From JAEUHQ01 sp964538915 (GTDB taxonomy: Bacteria; Planctomycetota; UBA1135; UBA2386), in contig CAZIFB010000001.1 of the NCBI GenBank assembly GCA_964538915.1, positions 1 through 64,000 on the forward strand: a DNA stretch of 64,000 bases, in the 5' to 3' direction. The translations under genes were made by a program, and so were the position numbers. The notes under the pieces were generated by a model, which saw only the letters and a program-made list of their open reading frames with translations, was not told where the DNA came from and ran no database searches. Below are positions 1 through 7,540 of this stretch, piece after piece. Each line of letters begins with the position of its first letter. The first letter of the stretch is position 1.

Positions 1-326
1 CGCTTCTTGTTCGCCGTGTAGTGGTTGATCATCGAGTCCATGTTCCCGGCGCTCACCGCGAAGCAGAGGCGTGGGCGGCCGAACTGGCGGAACTCGCTCG
101 CGTCGTTCCACCGCGGCTGCGGCAGGATCGCGACACGGAATCCTTCCTGCTCGAGCATGCGCCCGAGCAGCGCCATCGCGAACGACGGGTGGTCGACGTA
201 CGCGTCGCCGGAGACGAACACGACGTCGACTTCGTCCCAACCGCGCGCCTTGCACTCCGCCATCGTCGTGGGGAGGAAAGCGCTCGCGGGCGGCGTGCTG
301 CAGGGGCTCGGCGAGGCGGGGGCCAT
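1..326 (-). CDS. ygiQ: YgiQ family radical SAM protein, N-terminal part (runs off the window)
   Basis: The reverse strand reads from an ATG at 326 to the window edge, about 108 residues with no stop. The stretches FLPTT, GWDEVDVVFVSGDAYVDHPSF, a GRMLEQEGFRVAIL-PQPRW block and FAVSAGNMDSMINHYTANKK match the N-terminus of the YgiQ (UPF0313) radical SAM family, where a cobalamin-binding-like region precedes the CxxxCxxC cluster. That cluster would lie beyond base 1, so the radical SAM core is not visible here. The enzyme's physiological reaction is not established in general. A TACCAT box sits 12 nt upstream of the ATG and there is no Shine-Dalgarno. The family call is firm; the exact start is less so. 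Confidence 0.9.
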   Translation of the reverse strand, partial: MAPASPSPCSTPPASAFLPTTMAECKARGWDEVDVVFVSGDAYVDHPSFAMALLGRMLEQEGFRVAILPQPRWNDASEFRQFGRPRLCFAVSAGNMDSMINHYTANKK

Positions 327-338
327 CGGGGGGCGAGG

Positions 339-344
339 ATGGTA
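339..344 (-). promoter_or_regulatory. -10-like TACCAT box before ygiQ
   Basis: On the reverse strand TACCAT ends 12 nt before the ATG at 326. It is one of nine TANNNT boxes at similar spacing in this window, and no Shine-Dalgarno lies between it and the start. Inference only. Confidence 0.35.
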
Positions 345-511
345 GCGGAGTCGTGGCGGCGGGAGTGGGGGTGCGTCGGTTCGCGCAGGGTGGAGAGGCG
401 GATTCCGGGGGGCTCGCTGCTGCCGACTCGTCGGCGCGCGGTCATGGCGAAACACGAAAGCCGCCGAGCGGGGCAACGGCGTCCCGCGACCAGCCCTTCG
501 CTGGATCGGGC

Positions 512-2611
512 TCAGAGCCCGAACGTGATCGCGCAGGCGTTCGAGGAACTCCAGCCGTCGGGCGTGCCGGGATCGACGGCGAAGACCTGGAACAGGATCC
601 GCAGGCCCATGACACCGCCGAGGTCGGGCAGCGTGAGGACGAATTCGCCTTCGCCAGGCGCGCCGGGGCTGCCCGACAGTGGGACGCCGAGCAGCAGCGG
701 GTCGCCGATGTAGAGCTCCATTCCCGGCAGCGGCCCCGGCAGCGCGGTCTGCACGACACCGAGCGTCAGGAACGCGAACGTCCCGCCGAGACCTCGCTTC
801 ACCCGGAGCTCGTCGCGGGGGTTGTTCGAACGGACGGGACCCGTGGCGCCGACCAGCGGGACGAAGCCCCCGGTGCCCGCCAGTCCGTGCCCGAACTGCT
901 GGATCGCACCGCCTTCCAGCGTCGGCACGTGCTGGTTGCGCACCAACACACCGCCGAACGCATCGAGGTCACCGTCGGAGTCCACGTCGGCCATGCCCGT
1001 GAGCGTCCATGGCGCGAGGTGCTCGATGACGAGGGTGTAGCCGAGTCCCGCGCCCGTGCCGCGATACATGGCCAGCGTGCGGAAGGTCGTCAGCGACCCC
1101 GTGTGCTCGTTCTGCACCCACAGATCGCGGATCCCGTCGCCGTCGAAGTCGCCGATGCCGACCAGATCCATCGAGGCCAGCACCGTGTCGGGGAACTGCG
1201 CGGCCCCCGCGACGAAGCTCGTGCCGAGGTTCTCGAACAGACGCATTCCCTTCGCGTTGGGCGCCGCGGCGATCACGTCGAGGTCGCCGTCGCCGTCGAG
1301 GTCGCGCCAGGTGGCGTTGACGGATCCGGGCATGGTCGTGACGAGTGTCGAGACGAAGCCGCTGGGTCCGCCGAAGTGGACCCACACCTCTGCGTTGCCG
1401 CCGGTGGTTCGTGTGGCCAGCACGTCGGGCCGGCCGTCGCCGTTGACGTCCGCGGCCATGCGGCCACGGCCGAGCATGGAGACGAAAACGTCCAAGCGAC
1501 CGGTGCCGTCGTTCACGCGGTATCCGCCGTCGAGCAGCAGATCGAGATCGCCGTCGCCGTCGACGTCACCGGTCGACCAGACCGTGGAGTCGCCGAACGG
1601 AAGCGCCGGGATGTGATCGCCGACGTTGGTAGCAGCCACGGGCGGCAGGAAGCCGTTCTCGCCGTACTCTTCGAAGCGCAGCATCTCGAGCCGGATCGGC
1701 GGCGTGGGAATGGGAGTCGGTACGAAGAGCGGCACCAGGACCTCGGGTCGGCCGTTGCCGTCGAAGTCGGCGTAGGCGACCGATTCACCCACGGTGTTGG
1801 GCGCGACCGAGGGAGCGAAGCGGTTGAACAACGTCATGGCGCCCGTCGCGTCGTTGGCGGCGTACTGCGCGCCCGTCGCGTTGGTCACGTCGACGTCGCC
1901 GTCGCCATCGCGGTCCGCGACGATCGGCTTCTGCAACGACACGAACGGTTCCGTGGCGGGCGGAACGAACTGGCTCGTGCCGTACAGCACGCTGTGGGCA
2001 GCGACGAGGTCGGCGAACCCGTCCCCGTCGAGATCGAAACAGCCGCCGCCCGCACCTTGACCCACCGACGGGCTCTCGAAGCCTTCGGAGAAGGTCCAGT
2101 TGCCGTTGCTGCGCAGCACTTCGAACGTGCTGCCCGCTGCCGCGACGTCCAGCCAGCCGTCGCCGTTCCAGTCCGTGAGATAGGTGATTTGCGGTTGGAA
2201 CCACCCGGTCGTGGGACACGGCACCGACTGCTCTGCGTGCTGGATCCAGCCGGTCGGAATGCGCTCGAACACCTGCACCCATGGGCCCGGGTCGCTCGTG
2301 AACATCTTGAAGAGCAACAGGTCGCGGTCGCCGTCACCGTCGAGATCGCCGGCGTGAATCCGCTGGTTCACGTTCTGCATCGACGCCGGAATCGGGAACG
2401 ATCCATCGACGGTCGGCGTGCCCGCGACGGTAGGCAGGAACAGGACGGTGTTCGGTGCGGTACTGACCGGCCCGGTGGCAGCGAGGTCGTCGATTCCGTC
2501 GCCATCGACATCGACAGCCGCGAACAAGGAGATCGAACCGGGGCCGCTCGGCGGCAGAGCCACCTGCGGGCCCAGGACCGGCACGCCACCCTGGAAGTCG
2601 ATCCAGGACAC
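512..2611 (-). CDS. FG-GAP/VCBS repeat protein, C-terminal fragment of an interrupted gene
   Basis: This is the larger part of a secreted FG-GAP repeat protein. I count eleven Asp-rich motifs of the DxDGDGxxDL type (for example DLDGDGDRDLLLF and DVDGDGDLDLLLDG), spaced 50-60 residues apart, as in calcium-binding seven-bladed propellers. The last ~115 residues (from GLAGTGGFVP) match the C-terminal domain shared by other secreted proteins in this window. The frame is open upstream of the apparent GTG at 2611 as far as 2635 and continues in the same frame beyond the TAA at 2636-2638 into the fragment starting at 3121. The GTG is therefore probably not a real start. No FG-GAP ligand can be inferred. 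Confidence 0.85.
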   Translation of the reverse strand: MSWIDFQGGVPVLGPQVALPPSGPGSISLFAAVDVDGDGIDDLAATGPVSTAPNTVLFLPTVAGTPTVDGSFPIPASMQNVNQRIHAGDLDGDGDRDLLLFKMFTSDPGPWVQVFERIPTGWIQHAEQSVPCPTTGWFQPQITYLTDWNGDGWLDVAAAGSTFEVLRSNGNWTFSEGFESPSVGQGAGGGCFDLDGDGFADLVAAHSVLYGTSQFVPPATEPFVSLQKPIVADRDGDGDVDVTNATGAQYAANDATGAMTLFNRFAPSVAPNTVGESVAYADFDGNGRPEVLVPLFVPTPIPTPPIRLEMLRFEEYGENGFLPPVAATNVGDHIPALPFGDSTVWSTGDVDGDGDLDLLLDGGYRVNDGTGRLDVFVSMLGRGRMAADVNGDGRPDVLATRTTGGNAEVWVHFGGPSGFVSTLVTTMPGSVNATWRDLDGDGDLDVIAAAPNAKGMRLFENLGTSFVAGAAQFPDTVLASMDLVGIGDFDGDGIRDLWVQNEHTGSLTTFRTLAMYRGTGAGLGYTLVIEHLAPWTLTGMADVDSDGDLDAFGGVLVRNQHVPTLEGGAIQQFGHGLAGTGGFVPLVGATGPVRSNNPRDELRVKRGLGGTFAFLTLGVVQTALPGPLPGMELYIGDPLLLGVPLSGSPGAPGEGEFVLTLPDLGGVMGLRILFQVFAVDPGTPDGWSSSNACAITFGL

Positions 2612-2635
2612 GATTCGTTGGCTCGCCGCGAGGTA

Positions 2636-2638
2636 TTA
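2636..2638 (-). other. In-frame TAA splitting the FG-GAP gene
   Basis: On the reverse strand a TAA interrupts an otherwise continuous frame from 3121 to 512, with FG-GAP coding sequence on both sides and no frame change. One substitution (for example CAA or GAA to TAA) explains it. Confidence 0.8.
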
Positions 2639-3121
2639 CACCGCGACCTCGGCGGCGGTGTCGCCGTCACAGTTTCCGACCGCGATCCATCCCGATCCGA
2701 CGAGCGGCAGCAACTGTCGCGCGGCGATGCCGCCGGCTCCGTCCCCGAGGAAGAACTCGATTCCCTGGCCCGTGGGTATCGGCGAACCCGTGCGCTTGAT
2801 GACGAAGTCCAGTTTGCCGTCGCCGTTGAAGTCACCGACGAGCGGTTGCAACTGCGGGCTCTGGTATGGAACCGGAAATGCGAACGTGGTGACCGGTCCG
2901 GGCGTGAACACGCCGCCACCGTTGTTGCGGAAGACGCGCACGCCGGTCCACGACGTGATCGTTCCGGTGAAGTGGAGGAGGTCGCGGTCACCGTCCCCGT
3001 CGAAGTCGCCGTTGCCGACGAACTCGCCGTTCAAGGCTTCCGGGACCAGGACTGCCGACGGAAAGTCACGCGGTGATTGCGGGACGGCCGCGAATGCCAG
3101 CAGTGCGAGTTCGGTCAGCAT
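2636..3121 (-). CDS. FG-GAP repeat protein, N-terminal fragment with signal peptide
   Basis: 161 residues beginning with a short hydrophobic signal peptide (MLTELALLAFAAV). Three FG-GAP motifs follow (DFDGDGDRDLLHF, DFNGDGKLDFVIK, and a weaker NCDGDTAAEVAV at the very end). A GGGAGAG Shine-Dalgarno-like element precedes the ATG. The gene stops at TAA just after the third motif, in the middle of a propeller blade. The rest of that blade (YLAASQRIVSWIDFQGG) follows directly in the same frame. Together with the downstream part the reading frame spans 870 codons including both stops, so this looks like one gene interrupted by a nonsense change or a base error. Confidence 0.85.
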   Translation of the reverse strand: MLTELALLAFAAVPQSPRDFPSAVLVPEALNGEFVGNGDFDGDGDRDLLHFTGTITSWTGVRVFRNNGGGVFTPGPVTTFAFPVPYQSPQLQPLVGDFNGDGKLDFVIKRTGSPIPTGQGIEFFLGDGAGGIAARQLLPLVGSGWIAVGNCDGDTAAEVAV

Positions 3122-3418
3122 GGATCTCTCCCGTCGAGGTCATGGACGCGGCATCGGTTTGGCGCGACCCGCACCGATCCAGGCAGTCTCGCCGGGTCAC
3201 GGGGGGTCGTCAAACCTCGGGGGCTGGTTGCGTGAGCTTCGGTCTGGGCCGGTGCGGCGGAGATCGTGGTCCGCGCGGATCACGATGCCGAGTGGCTGCC
3301 GGTCGCGTGCGGGCCGCCAGAGCAAGGCCGTTTTCGAGCGCGATGGGGATGGAGTCGTGCGTGGGATCGTGGTAGCTACGGGCGCTGCGACCGTGACGCG
3401 GTCGGGCCAGGACCACGA

Positions 3419-3598
3419 ATGAAAGAGCGCTTCGAACGACACCGTCAGCCTTGGACTCCGAGCGAGATCGCGAAGCTGCATCAGCTCGTGGCGAAGGGAA
3501 TGAGTCTGAAGGCGATCGGCAAGTCGCTGACGCGTAGCGAGGAGTCCGTATTGGCGCGAGCGAAACTGGACAAGCTGGTGATCGCGAGGAAGCGGTAG
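3419..3598 (+). CDS. Small SANT/Myb-like putative DNA-binding protein
   Basis: 59 residues starting at the ATG at 3419. The sequence WTPSEIAKLHQLVAKGMSLKAIGKSLTRSEESVLARAKL resembles a single SANT/Myb or GcrA-like helix-turn-helix: a tryptophan in helix 1, then a helix pair around IGKSLTRSEESV. The C-terminus is basic (IARKR). The frame is open upstream to 3266, but that extension is Arg/Trp-rich with no family features, so I use the internal start. The next gene begins 3 nt after this stop, suggesting co-transcription. Role unknown; it could bind DNA, but no targets are implied. Confidence 0.7.
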   Translation: MKERFERHRQPWTPSEIAKLHQLVAKGMSLKAIGKSLTRSEESVLARAKLDKLVIARKR

Positions 3599-3601
3599 CG
3601 A

Positions 3602-4399
3602 GTGACGCGACGCACGACTCCCGCGCGGCCGCTCCTCGGCGCGTTGCTCGCGACGACGTTCGCGATCGTGGGCGGGGCGTGTTCGCTGCTGCGCGCGCCG
3701 TCGGTGCCGATGGCGTCGTCGTTCCACGCGGAGCCGGGTGCAAACGGCACGCGATCGGCGACGCGATGTCTGCTCGTGCTCCTGCCGGGCACCGGCGATT
3801 CGATGGCCGACCTCGTCGAGCGCGGAATGATCGCGATGGTGCGCGAACGTCGCATCGTGGCCGACGTCCTCGTCGCAGACGCGCACTTCGGTTACTACCG
3901 CGCGCGGACGGCAGTCCAGCGCATCTGGGCGGACGTTCTCGAACCGCGCGTCGCGGACTACGACGAAGTGTGGCTCGCCGGCGTGTCGCTCGGGGGCTTC
4001 GGTGCGCTGCTGTGCGCTTCCGACATCGAGGTCGCGACGCATGCGCCCGTCACCGGTGTGATCGCCGTCGCTCCCTATCTCGGCGGCAATGCCGTCGCCG
4101 AGGCGGTGCTCGCCGCGGGCGGGGTCCGTTCGTGGCAGCCGCCGGCTGCGGATCCCAGCGTCGGGGAACGGGTTTTCACCTGGTTGCGCGGCTACGGCGA
4201 TGCGGCCGCGCAACGTCCCTCGTTGTTCCTCGGCATCGGCGCCGACGATTCGCTCGAGATGCAGGTGCGGGCCGCGGCGACCATCCTGCCTGCTGCGAAC
4301 GTCGTCGAAGTGCCCGGAGGCCACGACTGGCCCGCCTTCCTCGCGATCTGGGGGCAGTTGCTCGATCGCGCGCCGCTGCCGCGCCGCCGCGACGACTGA
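3602..4399 (+). CDS. Alpha/beta hydrolase-fold lipoprotein
   Basis: 265 residues from a GTG start, with a GAGGAAG element about 12 nt upstream. The N-terminus is basic, then hydrophobic, and ends IVGGACSLL, a lipobox, so the protein is probably anchored in a membrane. The nucleophile elbow is GVSLGGFG, preceded by DYDEVWLAG. A late GIGADDSLEM gives a candidate acid and EVPGGHDWPAF gives a candidate catalytic His. The Ser-Asp-His order is right for the fold. Substrate unknown. It follows the small SANT-like gene closely and is about 47 nt ahead of the SOUL gene. Confidence 0.8.
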   Translation: MTRRTTPARPLLGALLATTFAIVGGACSLLRAPSVPMASSFHAEPGANGTRSATRCLLVLLPGTGDSMADLVERGMIAMVRERRIVADVLVADAHFGYYRARTAVQRIWADVLEPRVADYDEVWLAGVSLGGFGALLCASDIEVATHAPVTGVIAVAPYLGGNAVAEAVLAAGGVRSWQPPAADPSVGERVFTWLRGYGDAAAQRPSLFLGIGADDSLEMQVRAAATILPAANVVEVPGGHDWPAFLAIWGQLLDRAPLPRRRDD

Positions 4400-4446
4400 G
4401 CCGGTGCTGCTGCATCCGCGGCCGCGGGACCGGCGAACGCCCCGCC

Positions 4447-5286
4447 ATGGCCCTCCCGATGTCCTGCCTGCTCGTTGCCGCGCTCTTCCAGGATCCGACT
4501 CCGCCTGCGGTGCGCGTTCTGCAGCCGGGTGACGTCGAGGCGCGGCAGGCGGCCGCGCAGCAGATCCGCTCGGCGATGTCGGTCGACGACGCGACGAAGT
4601 TCGCGAGCGCTTTGCGCGCGGCGACGGAGATGCTGCCGGTCGCGTCGGCGGCACGGACGCGCGCCGAGACGCTGCTGCGCAGCGGCATCGATCCCAAGGC
4701 GCTGCGCCGCGAAGCCGCGGACCTCGTCGACGACCTCACCTTCCGGCCCGTCGCGGAAGCCGGGCTCCCGACGGGAGTGCAGGGGTTCCAGGCGCTCGAC
4801 GAACTCGAAGTGCGTTCGTACCCCGCGTATCGCATGGTCCGCACGACGATGCGCGGCGGCAGCATGGGCGCGTTCCTGCCGCTGTTCCGCCACATCGAGT
4901 CGAACGAGATCGCGATGACGACGCCGGTGCAGATCGACTGGTCCGCGGACGAACGGCGCGCGACGACGATGGCCTTCCTCTATGGCGCGCCGGACATCGG
5001 CAAGGCGGGTGTGGACGGAAAGGTCGAAGTGGTCGACGTCCCCGCGACGACGGTCGTGACGGTCGGGTCGCGCGGCTACGAACGACCCGATCGCGTCGAA
5101 GAGCTGCGTGCGCGTCTCGCCGCGTGGATCGCGACGAGCCCGGAGCACGAAGCGGCGGGTCCGATGCGCACGATGGTCTACAACAGCCCCTCCGTCGACG
5201 CGGATCGTCGCTACTTCGAAGTGCAGATCCCGCTGCGGCCGCGCACGAAGGCCGACCGTGCGGAGTCCGCCGCCGAGATCCGTTGA
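4447..5286 (+). CDS. SOUL heme-binding family protein
   Basis: 279 residues with a short hydrophobic N-terminus (MALPMSCLLVAALFQ), probably a signal peptide. Residues ~30-105 form an Ala/Arg-rich helical region. The SOUL domain then runs from about residue 110 (LDELEVRSYPAYRMVRT) through FLPLFRHIESNEIAMTTPVQIDW to the C-terminal YNSPSVDADRRYFEVQIPL, all typical of the family. SOUL/HBP proteins bind haem or related tetrapyrroles in some organisms; whether this one does cannot be seen. The start is the only ATG that keeps the export signal. Confidence 0.85.
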   Translation: MALPMSCLLVAALFQDPTPPAVRVLQPGDVEARQAAAQQIRSAMSVDDATKFASALRAATEMLPVASAARTRAETLLRSGIDPKALRREAADLVDDLTFRPVAEAGLPTGVQGFQALDELEVRSYPAYRMVRTTMRGGSMGAFLPLFRHIESNEIAMTTPVQIDWSADERRATTMAFLYGAPDIGKAGVDGKVEVVDVPATTVVTVGSRGYERPDRVEELRARLAAWIATSPEHEAAGPMRTMVYNSPSVDADRRYFEVQIPLRPRTKADRAESAAEIR

Positions 5287-5422
5287 ACGGCGCGCTGCGG
5301 CGACTGCGCGCCCGGTGCGGAATCGCCGCGAGGGTCGCCTGCAGGACCGTGTGTGCTGGTAGCGCCGGTGAACTTTGCCCGCGGTCGTTGCTGCGCGAGG
5401 CGGCCCTGGCTACGCGAATGGC

Positions 5423-6565
5423 ATGCGTTGCCAGCTCCTGCTCCTCACTCTGGCCGCGATGCCGGGCGGCCGATTCGCGATCAAGCCTCATCCGTCGCCG
5501 TTCCGCATGGCGAACGAGGCCACCGCGATCGTCGAAGGCACGGCCGCGGCGAACGGCACGGTCACGGTGACGAAGACCTGGTTCGCCGCCGCGGGCGAGT
5601 CGATCGGCGCGACGATCGACGTGCCGTCGCTGCCCCGCGCCAGCAAGGTCCCGTTCGACTTCGGTCCTCCCGGACCGGCGATCGAGCCCGACGCCGTCCT
5701 GCTCTTCCTGGAACGCAACGAGGACGGCGCCTGGGAACCGTTGCTCTACTTCGACGGCGACAATGCGCGCGGCATCGTCTGGTTCGTGAAGGAGCGTGCG
5801 TACGACTACGCGCAGTTGATCAACCCGGGGCCGTACGAACTGAGGGCGATGGTGCGCGACGAGGGCGAGCAGAAGGTCCCGGCCAGCCCGGACGACGCTC
5901 GCAAACAGGTGGTGGCGGGGCTCGCTGCGCGCGCAGAGTGGGCGGCGACTCTCGCGATCGGTGACCCCGACCGTCGCGCTCGAGCGATCGTCGATTGGAT
6001 CGGTGCCCAGTGTCCGGACGGCGCCCACTGGTACGAACGCGTGTGGGGCGATCTGACGCCGGCGCTCCGCGCTGTCGGCACGAAGGCGTTGCCGCACCTC
6101 GCCAGGGTCGTCGCGACGCACGCCGAAGCCGATGCGGTCGCCGTCGCGTGCCGGGCGATCGCGGCGCTGGAAGATCAGGCCAAGGACGCCGTGCCGAGCC
6201 TGGTCGCGCGACTGCGCGACCTGCGCGGCGCCGCCGCGGTCGAGATGGTCCGCGCCCTTGCCGCGATCGGGGATCCGCGCGCGACCGCGGTGCTGCTGGA
6301 CCAGCTCGACGATCCGAAGGGCTGGTTCGTGAAAGAGGTCACCATCGCGTTGCATCGCAGCGGCGCGACCAGCTTCGTCGACCGCATCGTGTCGCGATTG
6401 CCGGCGACCGCAGCCGAAGCGGAGTCGGTTCGCTGGCTGGCCGACATGCTCGATGCGGTGCACGAAGTCGACGCGGCGCTCGCCGAACGCATCGTGCGCG
6501 AGCGGTATCTCGGCTGCGCCGAACTGCTCACCGACCAGTACTGGCTGCGCCGCATGGAGCACTGA
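5423..6565 (+). CDS. Secreted HEAT-repeat protein
   Basis: 380 residues. I chose the ATG at 5423 because it opens directly into a signal peptide (MRCQLLLLTLAAM-PGG); the frame is open further upstream. Residues ~30-170 look like a beta-rich domain (TVTVTKTWFAAAGESI, LLYFDGDNARGIVWFVKE). The second half has HEAT/PBS-lyase-like helical repeats (ALRAVGTKALPHLARVV, AIAALEDQAKDAVPSLVARL, ALAAIGDPRATAVLLDQL). HEAT repeats normally mediate protein contacts. No enzyme signature is present. The N-terminal domain is unrecognised. Confidence 0.75.
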   Translation: MRCQLLLLTLAAMPGGRFAIKPHPSPFRMANEATAIVEGTAAANGTVTVTKTWFAAAGESIGATIDVPSLPRASKVPFDFGPPGPAIEPDAVLLFLERNEDGAWEPLLYFDGDNARGIVWFVKERAYDYAQLINPGPYELRAMVRDEGEQKVPASPDDARKQVVAGLAARAEWAATLAIGDPDRRARAIVDWIGAQCPDGAHWYERVWGDLTPALRAVGTKALPHLARVVATHAEADAVAVACRAIAALEDQAKDAVPSLVARLRDLRGAAAVEMVRALAAIGDPRATAVLLDQLDDPKGWFVKEVTIALHRSGATSFVDRIVSRLPATAAEAESVRWLADMLDAVHEVDAALAERIVRERYLGCAELLTDQYWLRRMEH

Positions 6566-6631
6566 GGGAGTCGCCGCCTTCGCATTCGGGAGAGATTGCA
6601 AAGGCGGCGGGTGCCGGCAAGATCCGCGCCC

Positions 6632-6874
6632 ATGAGCAGACGTTGCGCGGGCGGACTGTTGCTGGTGTCGATCGTCGGAGGCGGCGGTGGTGGCGGAGGC
6701 GCGGCGTCGGCCTTCACGAGCGACGAGTTCGCGCGGCTCTCCGCGCGCGAGGCCGCGAATCCCGAGCTGCTGCAGTTCACCGGCGGCGACGCCTTCCTTG
6801 GCTTCGTCATCGGCGTGATCGTCGTGCTGTTGCTCGGGCTCGTGTTCCTGGAAGTGGTGCACGGTGGAGACTGA
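6632..6874 (+). CDS. Small membrane protein resembling the PA2779 family
   Basis: 80 residues: a signal-like N-terminus with a run of eight glycines, a short polar part (FTSDEFARLSAREAANPELLQF), then GGDAFLGFVIGVIVVLLLGLVFLEVV as one membrane segment. This arrangement, directly upstream of a C39-like cysteine peptidase gene (7-nt gap), recalls the PA2779/PA2778 gene pair described as families in Proteobacteria. The match rests on layout and the hydrophobic tail, not on long sequence identity. Role unknown. Confidence 0.65.
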   Translation: MSRRCAGGLLLVSIVGGGGGGGGAASAFTSDEFARLSAREAANPELLQFTGGDAFLGFVIGVIVVLLLGLVFLEVVHGGD

Positions 6875-6880
6875 GAGCCG

Positions 6881-7426
6881 ATGACGCGGGCCGCCCGTTT
6901 CGCGTCGTTGCTGCTGCTCACGGCCTGCGCGACCTACGGCGGCACCGCGGTCGTCGTCGACCCGCCGCAGACGCAGCCGGGCCTGCTGCTTCTCGACGAC
7001 GTCGTGTTGGAGCGTCAGGATGGTGCCGCGGACTGCGGGCCGACGGCGTTGCGGATGGCGCTGCGGCGCCTCGGTCGTGATCTCGCGCCGGAAGACCCGC
7101 TGCCGGTCGGCCAGGGGGGTGCCTCGATGGAATCACTGCGCAACGCGGCGCGTGCGCACGACTGCGCGGCGTTCGTCGTGCGCGGGCGGATCGACGACCT
7201 GCGCGAACACCTCGAGAAGCGTCGTTCGCTGATCGTCGGTCTGCACAAGCCGTTCAGCGACGGCGTGCATCGGCACTACGAACTGGTCGTCGGCTGGCAC
7301 GAACGGGAGCGCTACGTGCTGACCGCCGACCCGGCCCGCGGCTTCACCCGCATCGACGAGGTCGGGTTTCTCGCCGAATGGGAGCCCGCCGGCTGTCCGC
7401 TGCTGCTCGTCGCGCCGGCGCCGTGA
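6881..7426 (+). CDS. C39-like cysteine peptidase lipoprotein (PA2778-like)
   Basis: 181 residues. The N-terminus MTRAARFASLLLLTACATYGG is a lipoprotein signal. The motif GAADCGPTALRMALRRLG gives the catalytic Cys of the C39/papain-like fold. HYELVVGWHERERYVLTADPARG supplies the His and the Asp in the right order. C39 peptidases usually clip double-glycine leaders from exported peptides, but stand-alone secreted members of this type have no known substrate. The gene is preceded by GGTGGAGA and follows the small membrane protein by 6 nt, so the two are probably one operon. It lacks the TPR part described for PA2778. Confidence 0.8.
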   Translation: MTRAARFASLLLLTACATYGGTAVVVDPPQTQPGLLLLDDVVLERQDGAADCGPTALRMALRRLGRDLAPEDPLPVGQGGASMESLRNAARAHDCAAFVVRGRIDDLREHLEKRRSLIVGLHKPFSDGVHRHYELVVGWHERERYVLTADPARGFTRIDEVGFLAEWEPAGCPLLLVAPAP

Positions 7427-7437
7427 GCGTGCATCGG

Positions 7438-7472
7438 AGGCGACGCCGGTGGCGGTCGCCTGGCGGTCTTTT
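7438..7472 (+). terminator. Probable intrinsic terminator after the C39-like gene
   Basis: AGGCGAC (7438-7444) pairs with GTCGCCT (7455-7461) around a 10-nt loop. TCTTTT lies at 7467-7472. The U-tract is offset by a few bases. It sits just after the stop of the C39-like gene. Confidence 0.45.
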
Positions 7473-7540
7473 CGGCGCAGCCCCATTCCTTCGCGGGACA
7501 GCGATAGCATCGGCCCGGTCGCCGCAACCCAGGAACTGCC

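Noticed and set aside
3266..3418. N-terminal extension of the small SANT-like protein.
   Set aside because: The extension is Arg/Trp/Gly-rich without family features, while the protein is well formed from the ATG at 3419.
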